DNA from: Streptomyces sp. NBC_00190
Lineage (GTDB): Bacteria; Actinomycetota; Actinomycetes; Streptomycetales; Streptomycetaceae
NCBI RefSeq assembly: GCF_036203305.1
Contig: NZ_CP108131.1
Location: 6,572,001 to 6,636,000, forward strand
Direction: 5' to 3'
DNA: 64,000 nucleotides
In this document: positions 20,489 through 29,307 of the stretch, piece after piece
How positions within the stretch are numbered: the first letter of the stretch is position 1
Layout: every line of letters begins with the position of its first letter
Program-made: the position numbers and the translations under genes
Notes under the pieces: generated by a model
Seen by the model: only the letters and a program-made list of their open reading frames with translations
The model's database searches: none
Told to the model about the DNA's origin: nothing

Positions 20489-20542
20489 ATGGTCGTCGAT
20501 CCGTTGATCGAGCTGGGGGACGTCACGATCCTCAGGCACTGA
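20489..20542 (+). CDS. Possible 17-residue small ORF or gene remnant
   Basis: An ATG preceded by GGGCAGGGC opens a 17-codon frame (MVVDPLIELGDVTILRH) ending in TGA. Upstream, an 11-bp inverted repeat (about 20409-20419 with 20457-20467) encloses a second hairpin GGGAAG-CGC-CCTTCCC. This could be a leader peptide, a decayed gene start or chance. There is no downstream gene on the same strand. Confidence 0.2.
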   Translation: MVVDPLIELGDVTILRH

Positions 20543-20595
20543 GGGGGTCCCGCCGATCCCTCACGAGGGCCACCCCGCTCGGCAGCAGCCGCGGA

Positions 20596-22182
20596 TCACT
20601 GCTCGCGCAGCGGCACCGACACGTAACTGGGATCGGTGTGCGGCGAGGAGAAGGTCAGCTGTGCGCCGGTGGGGTTGTGCTCGATGTAGAGCGGGTCGAC
20701 CGTGTCGATGACAAGGGCGAGCCGGTGGCCCGCGGGCACGTCGTAGGCGGTGGAGAACAGCTCCAGATCCGCGCCGAAGGCCTGCCCGGGAGTGCGCCCG
20801 TGGAACGTGTAGGGGGCGTTGCTGACCAGCTTGCCGATGCCGAGCGGGCCGACGTCGTACAGGTACGCGACGAAGGTGCCGTCGCCCTTGGTGGGAGTGA
20901 CCGTGGTGTGGACCTTGACCGTGCCGCGGACCCGGCGCGCCTCGCCGTAGCGCCCGGACTGCCAGACCGCGGCGAAGGCGCGGGGGAGCAGCGGGATGGA
21001 GGCCCTCGGGGGCGCCTGGGCCAGCTGGTCGAGGATGCTGGAGAGGAAGAGGATCCCGCCGTTGGCCCCGGAGTCGACATTGGCGAAGAGGTGCTCGCTG
21101 TCGGAGAGCATGAGCTTCTCGGTGCCGCCCGCGCCGACCGACCTCCAGTCGGCGTAGCCCTCGTACGCGTCGTTGCTGCGGGACTTGATCTGCACCGGGG
21201 CCTCGGTGTCGACGCCGTTGCGCTCGCCCTTGAGGTAGCGGTCGAACCAGCGGTGGGCGTTGGTCCAGGTGTCGTTGGGCAGGCCCAGCAGGCCGGTGGC
21301 CTCGGCGGTGGCGTGGTCGCCCGGGCGGAACTCCAGGCGCTTGGGGCCGGTCAGCTTCTCGTAGAACTCCGCGTACTGGTTGGGCGGGAAGATGGTGTCA
21401 CCCCAGGCGTTGCCGAGCATGACCGCGGCGCCGTTGGCGTTGATCCGGTCCACCTGCTCGGCGGCCGACCGCTTCTTGCCCCACTCGATCATCTGCTGCT
21501 CCCGGTCCAGCCGGGAGCCGAGGAAGTCGCCGAGGATCGACCGGAGTTCGGGGCCGGGGCGGCCGGTGAGGAAGCCGGCGGCGCCGAGCATCCCGGCGGC
21601 CTGGCGGTGCTGGGTGCGGCCGGAGTAGATGGACTCGATGATGTCGGCCCAGCCGCTCATCGCGACCACCGCCTTGACGCGCGGGTCGTGCGCCGAGGCC
21701 AGCAGGCTGATGCCCGCGCCGTACGAGACCCCGCCGAGGCCGATGCGGTCCGCGTCGGCGGGGGAGTTGGCCAGGGCCCAGTCGATGACGGCCGAGACGT
21801 CGGCGATGTCCGGCGGGCCGGCCACCTCGATCTGGCCGCCGGAGAGCCAGAAGCCGCGGGAGGTGTAGCTGACCACCACGTAGCCGGAGTCGGCGAGTTG
21901 CTTGGCCTGGGCGATGTATTCGATCTGCGGCAGGCCCCAGCTGCTGGGGAGCACGATCAGCGGGTACTTCCGGCCCGCCTCGGCGCCGCCGGGGGTGAAG
22001 ACGTTGCCCTTGAGGGTGATGCCCCCGGAGCCGGGGATGTCATGGAAAGTCGGTTCCGATGAGGCGCCGTCGGCGGCTGCCGCGGAGGGAGCGGAAGCCG
22101 CCTGGGCCTGGTGGGGGGCCAGGCCCAGGGCGGCTGCCACCAGCACGGCCGCCACGGCTGCGACGGTGGTGGTGCGTTTCAT
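20596..22182 (-). CDS. Secreted CocE/X-Pro dipeptidyl-peptidase-like alpha/beta hydrolase
   Basis: This 528-residue exported protein has a Sec signal (MKRTTTVAAVAAVLVAAALGL, cleavage after about residue 29). Its alpha/beta-hydrolase core has nucleophile Ser in GGVSYGAG, a WGDTIFPP Asp region and catalytic His in RPGDHATAE. A C-terminal jelly-roll domain (from ~residue 380) matches X-Pro dipeptidyl-peptidase/CocE proteins. ATG at 22182 follows AGGAG by 6 bases; a TTG one codon earlier is less likely. Natural substrate is unknown, probably peptides or esters outside the cell. Confidence 0.9.
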   Translation of the reverse strand: MKRTTTVAAVAAVLVAAALGLAPHQAQAASAPSAAAADGASSEPTFHDIPGSGGITLKGNVFTPGGAEAGRKYPLIVLPSSWGLPQIEYIAQAKQLADSGYVVVSYTSRGFWLSGGQIEVAGPPDIADVSAVIDWALANSPADADRIGLGGVSYGAGISLLASAHDPRVKAVVAMSGWADIIESIYSGRTQHRQAAGMLGAAGFLTGRPGPELRSILGDFLGSRLDREQQMIEWGKKRSAAEQVDRINANGAAVMLGNAWGDTIFPPNQYAEFYEKLTGPKRLEFRPGDHATAEATGLLGLPNDTWTNAHRWFDRYLKGERNGVDTEAPVQIKSRSNDAYEGYADWRSVGAGGTEKLMLSDSEHLFANVDSGANGGILFLSSILDQLAQAPPRASIPLLPRAFAAVWQSGRYGEARRVRGTVKVHTTVTPTKGDGTFVAYLYDVGPLGIGKLVSNAPYTFHGRTPGQAFGADLELFSTAYDVPAGHRLALVIDTVDPLYIEHNPTGAQLTFSSPHTDPSYVSVPLREQ

Positions 22183-22224
22183 CAATCGCTCCTCGCGGAC
22201 GCCGGGTTGTCAGAGTGACCCGAC

Positions 22225-22268
22225 GGTAACGGGAGCGGATTACCGTAGGTAACCCGTGAGTAAGTTAC
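22225..22268. promoter_or_regulatory. Cluster of GTAAC/GTTAC palindromes upstream of the secreted hydrolase
   Basis: Between the hydrolase and L,D-transpeptidase genes the DNA has GGTAAC (22225-22230), TTACC-GTA-GGTAA (22240-22252), GTAAGTTAC (22260-22268) and another GGTAAC just beyond. Repeated palindromic half-sites in a promoter region suggest an operator for a TetR-like or similar regulator. Function is inferred. Confidence 0.4.
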
Positions 22269-22303
22269 ACGCTGGTAACGATTGATACGTGTCAGTGGAG
22301 AGG

Positions 22304-23497
22304 TCAGCCGTTCTGCGGGGCGCCGTTCAGGGCGCTCTTGGCCTTCCACGCGTCCCAGGACAGGTTCCACTCGCCGTAGCCGTTGCCGATCTCCGCCTGG
22401 CCCTTCGAGCCGTCACCGACCACCTCGAAGGAGTCGCCGACCTGGGACTGCTCGAAGAACTCCTTGGCGTCGGCGTCGCTCATCCCCACGCAGCCGGAAC
22501 TGCTGTTGGCCCGGCCGAAGTTGCCGGTGTTCCACGGGGCGGCGTGCGCGTACATGCCGGACCATGTGAGCCGCATCGAGTAATCGACCATCTTGTCGTA
22601 GGCGTTGTCCAGGCCCACCGTCTGGGAGTCCATCCGGATGGTGCCCTCCTTGGTCATGATCACCATCTTTCCGGACCAGGAGGCCTTCTTGCCGCCCGGA
22701 GTGCCGGCCGAGATCGGGATCGTCCTCAGGGCCTGGCCGTCCTGGGTCACCGACATCTTCTTGGTGTCGAGGCTGACCTGGATCCGGCGGTCCTTGCCGA
22801 TCTTGAACTCGGTGTTGTAGTCCCGGGCGAAAAGACCGCCGCCCTTGCCGGAGTCCACGCCGTTCAGGTTCATCTCGACCTTCACGTCCGTGCCGGACTT
22901 CCAGTAGTCCTTGGGCCGCCAGTCGACACGGTCCTTGCCGTCGTGGTCCTTGATCCAGCCCCAGGAACCCTCGGTGTTGTCCGAGCTGGTGACCTTGAGC
23001 TGCTTCTCCACCGCGGCCTTGTTCGTCACCGGGTTGTCGAAGACGAGCGACACGGGCATCGCCACGCCCACCGTGCTGCCCTTGGTGATGTTGATCGAGA
23101 CCTTGTTCACCTTGTCGGCGGCGCCGGTCTTGAACTGCGTGGTGGCGCTCTGGCTCTGGGTGTTCTGCGCCTCGACCTTGTACTCCGCCCCGGGCGGGGC
23201 GTTGCGCTCCGAGGTCCAGGTCCTGCCGTCGTCGGCTATCTTCCCCGGCAGCTCCGCGCCCTTGGCGTCGGTCACCTTGACCTGGGCCAGCTTGCCCTCG
23301 GCGACGGTCACCGTCACCGGCTCGCCCGCCTTCACCTGATCGCCCGCGAGATTCACCGAGACCGCCATGTCCGTCTTCGGCTTCAGCTCGGCCTTGCCGT
23401 CCTTGCCGGCCTGGTCACCGCCCCCGCCCGAGCAGGCTGTCAGTGCGGCGGTCAGAAGTGCGGTGCCCGCCATGGCGGTGCGGCGTATGCGGCTCAA
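22304..23497 (-). CDS. Lipoprotein L,D-transpeptidase (YkuD) with Ig-like domains
   Basis: This 397-residue lipoprotein has a signal peptide ending in lipobox LTAC followed by a Gly-rich linker, two Ig-like domains (~45-215) and a C-terminal YkuD catalytic domain. The catalytic region reads NSSSGCVGMS with nucleophile Cys336, preceded by the HAAPWN segment. Such enzymes make 3->3 peptidoglycan cross-links, abundant in actinomycetes. I chose TTG at 23497 because GGAGGGG lies 6 bases upstream; an ATG at 23512 would place the start over that ribosome binding site. Confidence 0.9.
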   Translation of the reverse strand: MSRIRRTAMAGTALLTAALTACSGGGGDQAGKDGKAELKPKTDMAVSVNLAGDQVKAGEPVTVTVAEGKLAQVKVTDAKGAELPGKIADDGRTWTSERNAPPGAEYKVEAQNTQSQSATTQFKTGAADKVNKVSINITKGSTVGVAMPVSLVFDNPVTNKAAVEKQLKVTSSDNTEGSWGWIKDHDGKDRVDWRPKDYWKSGTDVKVEMNLNGVDSGKGGGLFARDYNTEFKIGKDRRIQVSLDTKKMSVTQDGQALRTIPISAGTPGGKKASWSGKMVIMTKEGTIRMDSQTVGLDNAYDKMVDYSMRLTWSGMYAHAAPWNTGNFGRANSSSGCVGMSDADAKEFFEQSQVGDSFEVVGDGSKGQAEIGNGYGEWNLSWDAWKAKSALNGAPQNG

Positions 23498-23520
23498 CGA
23501 AAACCCCTCCATCAATGACC

Positions 23521-23542
23521 GTTCGCAAATCTAGATGCGAAC
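23521..23542. promoter_or_regulatory. Inverted repeat upstream of the L,D-transpeptidase
   Basis: GTTCGCA (23521-23527) and TGCGAAC (23536-23542) form a 7-bp inverted repeat around an AT-rich 8-base centre, just upstream of the transpeptidase ribosome binding site in a divergent intergenic region. It is probably an operator for an envelope-stress regulator; this is inferred. Confidence 0.4.
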
Positions 23543-23725
23543 AGGACGACTCTAGGTTCCCCGATTCGGATAACAGACCGTCCTTTCCGTTGTGACGTGG
23601 ACCGCAGCGAAACGGTCATCGTCCGGTCACAATCGCCGCGCGCTTCGGTCATGGAGGGCTGTGAGAGTCAGTGCATGCTTGCGACCACCCCACAGCAACA
23701 CCAGCAGTGGCAGCAGGAACTGACG

Positions 23726-24835
23726 ATGCGCCCTCTGTCCCTACCGGAATACCAGGGCTTCCTTTCGAGGCACCGGCAGGCGAGTTTCCTCCAGTACCCC
23801 TCCTGGGCCCAGGTGAAGGACCTTTGGCGCTCCGAAAGGGTCGGATGGCACTACCCCGACGGTGAGATAGCGGGCGTGGGACTCGTCCTCTACCGCCAAT
23901 TCCCCGGCACCCGCAAATACTTCGCCTACCTCCCCGAGGGTCCCGTCGCCGACTGGTCCGATCCGCACATCGACCGCTGGCTGACCCCGCTGACGCGCCA
24001 CCTGAGGGCGGCCGGCGCCTTCGCGGTCCGGATCGGCCCCACCCCCGCCTACCGGCGCTGGGACGCGGCCACCGCCAAGTCCGCCGCCGGGCCCGGCCGG
24101 CAGATTTCTGACGTCCTGGCCACCGAGGTGGACCCGATCGGTGCCGCCCTCGCCGACCGGCTGCGCACTCGCGGCTGGAAGCGCTGCGGCGGCGAGGACG
24201 ACGGCGACGCCCAGCCCCGCCACGTCTTCCGGGTGCCGCTGGCGGGCCGCACCCTCGACGACCTGTGGTCGGGCCTGAACCAGGAGTGGCGGCGCAATGT
24301 GCGCAAGGCCACGAAGGCGGGTGTGGAGACGGTCGTCGGCACCACCGCCGACCTGCCCGAGTTCTACCGGCTGCTGCGCATCACCGAGGAGCGCGACGGC
24401 TTCCGGCTGGGCCGCTCCCTGTCGTACTACGAGCAGCAGTACGAGGCCCTCAACGCCGAGGAGCCCGGCCGGATGCGGCTCTACCTGGGCATCCACCAGG
24501 GCGAGATCCTCGCCGCCCACACGATGATCGTCGCCGGGAACCGGGTCTGGTACCAGACCGGTGCCTCCGCCGACCACCGCCGCGACGTCCGGCCCAGCAA
24601 CGCCCTGCAGTGGCGCATGATCTGCGACGCCCATGCCCTCGGTGCCGACGAGTACGACATGCGCGGGGTACCCTCCACCCTCGACCCCGACGAACGTTCC
24701 TTCGGGCTGCTGCGCTGGAAGCTCGGCACCGGCGGACAGGTCGTCGAGACGCTCGGCGAGTGGGAGACCCCGATGGACGGATACACCAACATGGCGCTCT
24801 ACAAGGCGTTCCAGGCCTACCTCGCCCGCCGGTGA
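23726..24835 (+). CDS. FemAB/FemX-family peptidoglycan bridge aminoacyltransferase
   Basis: This 369-residue GNAT-fold protein is of the Fem family, which adds an amino acid from aminoacyl-tRNA to lipid II (Gly in streptomycetes). Landmarks are SFLQYPSWAQVK at the N-terminus, WRRNVRKATKAGV in the middle and the C-terminal YDMRGVPSTLDPDERSFGLLRWKLG. ATG at 23726 has AGGA 7 bases upstream and fits the family N-terminus; an in-frame ATG at 23675 would add 17 residues. Its stop overlaps the MurJ start, so both act in lipid II processing. Confidence 0.9.
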   Translation: MRPLSLPEYQGFLSRHRQASFLQYPSWAQVKDLWRSERVGWHYPDGEIAGVGLVLYRQFPGTRKYFAYLPEGPVADWSDPHIDRWLTPLTRHLRAAGAFAVRIGPTPAYRRWDAATAKSAAGPGRQISDVLATEVDPIGAALADRLRTRGWKRCGGEDDGDAQPRHVFRVPLAGRTLDDLWSGLNQEWRRNVRKATKAGVETVVGTTADLPEFYRLLRITEERDGFRLGRSLSYYEQQYEALNAEEPGRMRLYLGIHQGEILAAHTMIVAGNRVWYQTGASADHRRDVRPSNALQWRMICDAHALGADEYDMRGVPSTLDPDERSFGLLRWKLGTGGQVVETLGEWETPMDGYTNMALYKAFQAYLARR

Positions 24836-26520
24836 CCGCCACCGACACCAGGCCGGCCGCAGCGGGCGCCGGTGGCGCCGACGGCGATCACGCGGCACCG
24901 AAGAAGACCTCGGTGCTGCGCAGCGGCGCGCTCATGGCGGTCGGATCGATCGTCTCCCGCGCCACCGGCTTCATCCGCTCCGCCGTCGTCGTCGCGGCGC
25001 TGGGCACCGGACTGCTCGGCGACAGCTACGCCGTCGCCAACACCGTCCCGAACATCATCTACATGCTCCTCGTCGGCGGCGCGCTCAACGCCGTCTTCGT
25101 CCCCGAGCTCATACGCGCCGCCAAGGAGCACGAGGACGGCGGGGCCGCGTACACCGACCGGCTGCTGACCGTCTGCACCGCGGCACTCGCCCTGCTCACC
25201 GCCGTCGCGGTCCTCGCCACCCCGCTCATCGTCGGCGTGTACACCCCCTACAGCGGGGCGCAGCAGAGCACCACCATCGCCCTGGCCCGGTTCTGCCTCC
25301 CGCAGATCCTCTTCTACGGCCTGTTCACCCTGCTCGGGCAGGTACTGAACGCCCGCGGCCGGTTCGGCGCGATGATGTGGACCCCGGTCCTCAACAACGT
25401 CGTGATCATCGGCGTCTTCGGGCTCTTCCTCTACGTCTCCCACGACGCGGCGGGCGGCCTCACCGCCGCCGAGACCCGGCTCCTCGGCATCGGAACCACC
25501 GCGGGCATCGTCGTCCAGGCCCTCGCCCTGATCCCCTCGCTGCGCGCCGCCCGCTTCCGCTGGCGCCCCCGCTTCGACTGGCGCGGCAGCGGTCTCACCC
25601 GCCCGCTGCGCAACGCGGGCTGGCTGGTGATGCTCGTCCTCACCAACCAGATCGCCTACTGGGTGGTGACCCGGCTCTCCACCACCACCGGAGACCTCGC
25701 CGTCAAGGCGGGCCTCACGGAGGGCGTCGGCTACACCGCCTACAGCAACGCCTACCAGCTGTGGATCGTCCCGCAGGGCATCATCACCGTCTCCCTCGTG
25801 ACCGCCCTGATGCCCCGGATGAGTGCGGCCGCGGCCGACGGCGACCTCGCCGCCGTGCGCGCGGACGTCTCCTACGCGCTGCGCTCCAGCGCCGCCCTCG
25901 TCGTCCCCGCCGCCGCGGTCTTCGCCGCCCTCGCCCCCTGGGTCACGGGCAGCGTCTTCGGGTACGGGGTCACCGGTCCCGCCGACATCGAGGTCATGGC
26001 GGGCATGCTCATGGCGTTCGCGCCCGGCCTGATCGCGTTCTCCGCGCAGTACGTGCTCTCGCGCGGCTTCTACGCCCTCTCCGACACCCGCACCCCCTTC
26101 TTCCTCAACCTCACCATCGCCGCCCTGAACGCCGGGCTCTCGGGCGCCGCCTACCTCCTGCTGTCCCCGCGCTGGGCGGTCACCGGCATGGCCGCGGCCT
26201 CCTCCGTCGCCTTCACCGCGGGCGCCGCCGTCACCGCGTACACCCTCGCCCGCAGGCTCGGCCCGCGCGCGGGCACCCGTACCGAGAAGCGGGCGAGTGC
26301 CGTACGCACCCACCTGCGGATGCTGACCGCCTGCGCACCGGCGGGCGCCGCCGGGTACGCGGCCGCCCGGGCCGCCGAGCGGTTCGGGGACTTCGCCGCG
26401 GTCGGGGCGGGAACCGTATCCCTGATGGTCGTCGTCGTTCTCCTTGCCAGGCCGCTTCGCCTGACGGAGATCACCGACCAGCTGGACTCCCTGCGGCGCA
26501 AGGTCGGCCGCCAGCGGTAG
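24832..26520 (+). CDS. murJ: MurJ/MviN-family lipid II flippase
   Basis: This 562-residue integral membrane protein has about 14 helices and the MATE/MviN signature near its start (SGALMAVGSIVSRATGFIRS). It flips lipid II across the membrane. An N-terminal cytoplasmic tail of ~30 residues precedes the first helix. The GTG start overlaps the stop of the Fem-type transferase, a pairing that links bridge synthesis to flipping. Actinomycetes often carry several MurJ paralogues, so this may not be the essential copy. Confidence 0.92.
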   Translation: MTATDTRPAAAGAGGADGDHAAPKKTSVLRSGALMAVGSIVSRATGFIRSAVVVAALGTGLLGDSYAVANTVPNIIYMLLVGGALNAVFVPELIRAAKEHEDGGAAYTDRLLTVCTAALALLTAVAVLATPLIVGVYTPYSGAQQSTTIALARFCLPQILFYGLFTLLGQVLNARGRFGAMMWTPVLNNVVIIGVFGLFLYVSHDAAGGLTAAETRLLGIGTTAGIVVQALALIPSLRAARFRWRPRFDWRGSGLTRPLRNAGWLVMLVLTNQIAYWVVTRLSTTTGDLAVKAGLTEGVGYTAYSNAYQLWIVPQGIITVSLVTALMPRMSAAAADGDLAAVRADVSYALRSSAALVVPAAAVFAALAPWVTGSVFGYGVTGPADIEVMAGMLMAFAPGLIAFSAQYVLSRGFYALSDTRTPFFLNLTIAALNAGLSGAAYLLLSPRWAVTGMAAASSVAFTAGAAVTAYTLARRLGPRAGTRTEKRASAVRTHLRMLTACAPAGAAGYAAARAAERFGDFAAVGAGTVSLMVVVVLLARPLRLTEITDQLDSLRRKVGRQR

Positions 26521-26553
26521 GACAAGCCCCGCACCACCTTGGATACTGACCGG

Positions 26554-27237
26554 ATGCCACGCGTACTGCTGATCGAGGACGACCCTTCCGTCCGTGAGGG
26601 GGTGGGCCTCGGCCTGCGCCGCCGCGGCCACGAGGTGAGCGCCGCCGAGACCGGTGAGGAGGGGCTCGCCCTGATGGCGAGCTTCCGCCCCGAGCTCGTC
26701 CTGCTCGACCTGATGCTGCCCAGGATGAACGGTGTTCAGGTCTGCCACCGCATCCGCGAGACCAGCGAGGTGCCGATCATCATGCTCACCGCGCGCGGCG
26801 ACGACTTCGACATCGTCATCGGCCTGGAGGCCGGAGCCGACGACTACATAGTCAAACCCGCCCGCACCGAGGTCATAGAAGCCCGCATCAAGGCCGTGCT
26901 GCGCAGGCTCAGCGACCCCGTGGGCGCCCGCCCCGAGGTCGCGGTCCACGGCGAACTCGCCATCGACCGCGCCGGGCTGACCGTCGCCAAGAACGGTGAT
27001 CGCGTCGCCCTCGCCCCCAGCGAGATCAAGCTCCTGCTGCACCTGTCGGCCTCGCCCGAGCAGGTCTTCTCCCGCCAGCAGCTCCTCGAGTACGTCTGGG
27101 ATCACAGCTACCACGCCGACGCCCGGCTCGTGGACGCCTGCGTCCGCCGGCTGCGCCACAAGATAGAGGACCCCGACAAGAGCCCCCGCTACATCCAGAC
27201 CGTGCGTGGCTTCGGCTACCGCTTCGGTCCCCTGTAG
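26554..27237 (+). CDS. OmpR/PhoB-family response regulator (AfsQ1-like)
   Basis: This 227-residue regulator has a receiver domain with D9/D10, phospho-acceptor Asp52 (VLLDLML) and Lys in DDYIVKPA, followed by a winged helix ending TVRGFGYRFGPL. Sequence flow resembles AfsQ1 of S. coelicolor but neighbours differ (no sigQ). The ATG at 26554 is the family start. The partner kinase starts 10 bases after the stop. Confidence 0.94.
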   Translation: MPRVLLIEDDPSVREGVGLGLRRRGHEVSAAETGEEGLALMASFRPELVLLDLMLPRMNGVQVCHRIRETSEVPIIMLTARGDDFDIVIGLEAGADDYIVKPARTEVIEARIKAVLRRLSDPVGARPEVAVHGELAIDRAGLTVAKNGDRVALAPSEIKLLLHLSASPEQVFSRQQLLEYVWDHSYHADARLVDACVRRLRHKIEDPDKSPRYIQTVRGFGYRFGPL

Positions 27238-27247
27238 GAGGCGCGAG

Positions 27248-28693
27248 GTGCGACGCATAGCCCCGCTCGGGCTGCGCACCCGGCTGATAGCGGCCTTCCT
27301 GCTGGTCGCCGCGATCAGCGCGGTGAGCACGGCCGCCCTCACCTACCAGCAGGCGCGCAACGCCATCCTCAAGCAGACCCAGGACACCGCCGTCAGCACC
27401 CTGCGGGACCAGGTCGAGCAGCAGGAGTTCCGCCTTCCCCTGGACCAGCAGGAACTCCAGCGCATCGTCAGCGACCTCGGCAAGCGCGGCAAACCCCACC
27501 CGTGGATCCTCTTCGCCGAGTACGGCGACCTGCGCGCCTCCACCAACCCGTCCTCGCCGACCTCCACCGTGGTCACCGCCAGCCTGCGCGAGAAGGTCCT
27601 CAGCAGCCGGTACACGGCCTTCCAGCGCGTCGAGGACCAGCGCGGCAACCCGTACCTCACGGTCGGCGTGCCCGCCCTCTTCAGTCACAACGGCTACACC
27701 GAACCCACCGGCGTCGTCTTCTTCGCCTGCGTCCCGCTCTCCACCGAGAAGCAGACCGTCGAGGCCATGGTCAAAGCCGCTCAGCAGGGGGCCGTCCCCG
27801 GGCTGGCCATCGCCATCATCCCCGCGCTGCTGGCCGCCCGCAGCGTGCTGCGGCCGGTCCGCGACATGCGCCGGGCCGCCCAGCGGCTGGGCCGCGGCCG
27901 CCTCGACACCCGCATCGAGGTCCGGGGCGCCGACGAACTCGCCGGACTCGCCCGCACCTTCAACGAGACCGCCCGCGCCCTGGAGCAGTCGGTGAGCGAG
28001 CTGCGGGACGCGGAGACCCGCGCCCGCCGCTTCGCCTCCGACGTCTCCCACGAACTGCGCACGCCCCTCGCCGGAATGCTCGCCGTGACCGAGGTCCTCG
28101 ACGAGGACGCCGCGAGCCTCGACGCCGACACCGCCAAGGCCCTGCGCCTGGTGAGCGCCGAGACCGGCAAACTCGCCGTCCTCGTCGAGGACCTGATGGA
28201 GATCTCCCGCTTCGACGCCCGGGCCGCCGAACTCAACCTCGACGACGTGGACATCGCCGAAGCCGTGCGCAAGACCCTCGAACGACGCCACTGGGACGAC
28301 GAGCGCGTCGTCACCGACCTGCCGGACGGGGTACGCGCCCGACTCGATCCGCGCCGCTTCGACGTGGTCCTCGCCAACCTCGTCGGCAACGCCCTGCGGC
28401 ACGGCGGCGCCCCCGTGCACGTCACCGTGCGGACCGCACCGGGCGAGGACGGCGAACGGCTGCTCATCGACGTCGCCGACAGCGGGCCCGGCATCGCCCC
28501 GGAGGTGCTGCCGCACATCTTCGACCGCTTCTTCAAGGCCGACGCGGCCCGCACCCGCTCCGCCGGCAGCGGCCTCGGACTCGCCATCACCCTGGAGAAC
28601 GTCCGCCTGCACGGTGGCACCCTCCGGGCCGGCAACGGGCCGTCCGGCGGAGCCCTCTTCACCCTCGACATGCCACTGGAGGCCCGCGTATGA
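27248..28693 (+). CDS. Sensor histidine kinase with HAMP domain
   Basis: This 481-residue kinase has two transmembrane helices (~10-32 and ~180-200) flanking an extracytoplasmic sensor of ~145 residues. HAMP (~200-250), HisKA with ASDVSHELRTPLAG and HATPase_c with N-box LVGNALRHGG and G-boxes DSGPGI and GSGLGL follow. The GTG start is preceded by GGAGGCG. Its stop overlaps the lipoprotein ATG, so the three genes form a signalling operon. Confidence 0.93.
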   Translation: MRRIAPLGLRTRLIAAFLLVAAISAVSTAALTYQQARNAILKQTQDTAVSTLRDQVEQQEFRLPLDQQELQRIVSDLGKRGKPHPWILFAEYGDLRASTNPSSPTSTVVTASLREKVLSSRYTAFQRVEDQRGNPYLTVGVPALFSHNGYTEPTGVVFFACVPLSTEKQTVEAMVKAAQQGAVPGLAIAIIPALLAARSVLRPVRDMRRAAQRLGRGRLDTRIEVRGADELAGLARTFNETARALEQSVSELRDAETRARRFASDVSHELRTPLAGMLAVTEVLDEDAASLDADTAKALRLVSAETGKLAVLVEDLMEISRFDARAAELNLDDVDIAEAVRKTLERRHWDDERVVTDLPDGVRARLDPRRFDVVLANLVGNALRHGGAPVHVTVRTAPGEDGERLLIDVADSGPGIAPEVLPHIFDRFFKADAARTRSAGSGLGLAITLENVRLHGGTLRAGNGPSGGALFTLDMPLEARV

Positions 28694-29226
28694 CGGGGTC
28701 GACGACAAGGTCCAGGGCCGTGGCGGCCATGGCTGCGCTGACGGGCTGCGCCCTACTGCTCGCCGGATGCGGGATCAAACGCACCGGGGTGATCGAGAGC
28801 GGCCATGCCGCCACCGTCAAGGTGCCCGACAGCAAGACCGCTGCCGTCCTCTACTTCATCTCCAAGGACGGCGACCGGCTCGTCCCGGTCCCCTTCTCGA
28901 TCGGCACCGACTACATGCTCGCGCCCACGCCACTGCTGCGGGTGCTGTTGGACGGCCCCAGCGGTCCGGCTTCGGCGGCCGGACTCACCACGGCCCTGCC
29001 CCGGGTGTCCGACGCGCAGTCGGACGCGGCCTCGGTGAACAAGTACTCGCCGGGGAAGGGGCTGACGGTCAGTGTGCCGTTCCCCGTGGCCGGTCTGTCC
29101 GACCTGGCCCGCAAGCAGCTGGTGTGCACCTTCGGCGTCTCCGCCGTGCCGGACACCGTCACTCCGGTCGCCATCCAGGGCACCGACACCACCCTCCCCT
29201 CCGCCGACTGCAACCCGCGGCACTGA
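28690..29226 (+). CDS. GerMN-like lipoprotein of the two-component operon
   Basis: This 178-residue lipoprotein has signal peptide and lipobox LLLAGC (Cys ~27). The mature part (AAVLYFISKDGDRLVPVPF, LLRVLLDGP) resembles a GerMN/sporulation-type domain. It overlaps the kinase gene by ATGA and may be a surface modulator of the kinase, by analogy with CseA and LpqB. The role is inferred. Confidence 0.85.
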   Translation: MTGSTTRSRAVAAMAALTGCALLLAGCGIKRTGVIESGHAATVKVPDSKTAAVLYFISKDGDRLVPVPFSIGTDYMLAPTPLLRVLLDGPSGPASAAGLTTALPRVSDAQSDAASVNKYSPGKGLTVSVPFPVAGLSDLARKQLVCTFGVSAVPDTVTPVAIQGTDTTLPSADCNPRH

Positions 29227-29307
29227 CGCACGCGGCCGTCCCGCGGTTCCTGTCCGCAGGGGGCCGCGCCCTTGCGGGCGGGGCCGCCCACCCGTCACGG
29301 TAGCCCC

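Noticed and set aside
24817..27342. Very long open frame antisense to the Fem/MurJ/response regulator genes
   Set aside because: It is composed of Gly/Arg/Asp/Glu-rich shadow sequence from high third-position GC and has no ribosome binding site or recognisable domain, while the opposite strand encodes clear proteins.
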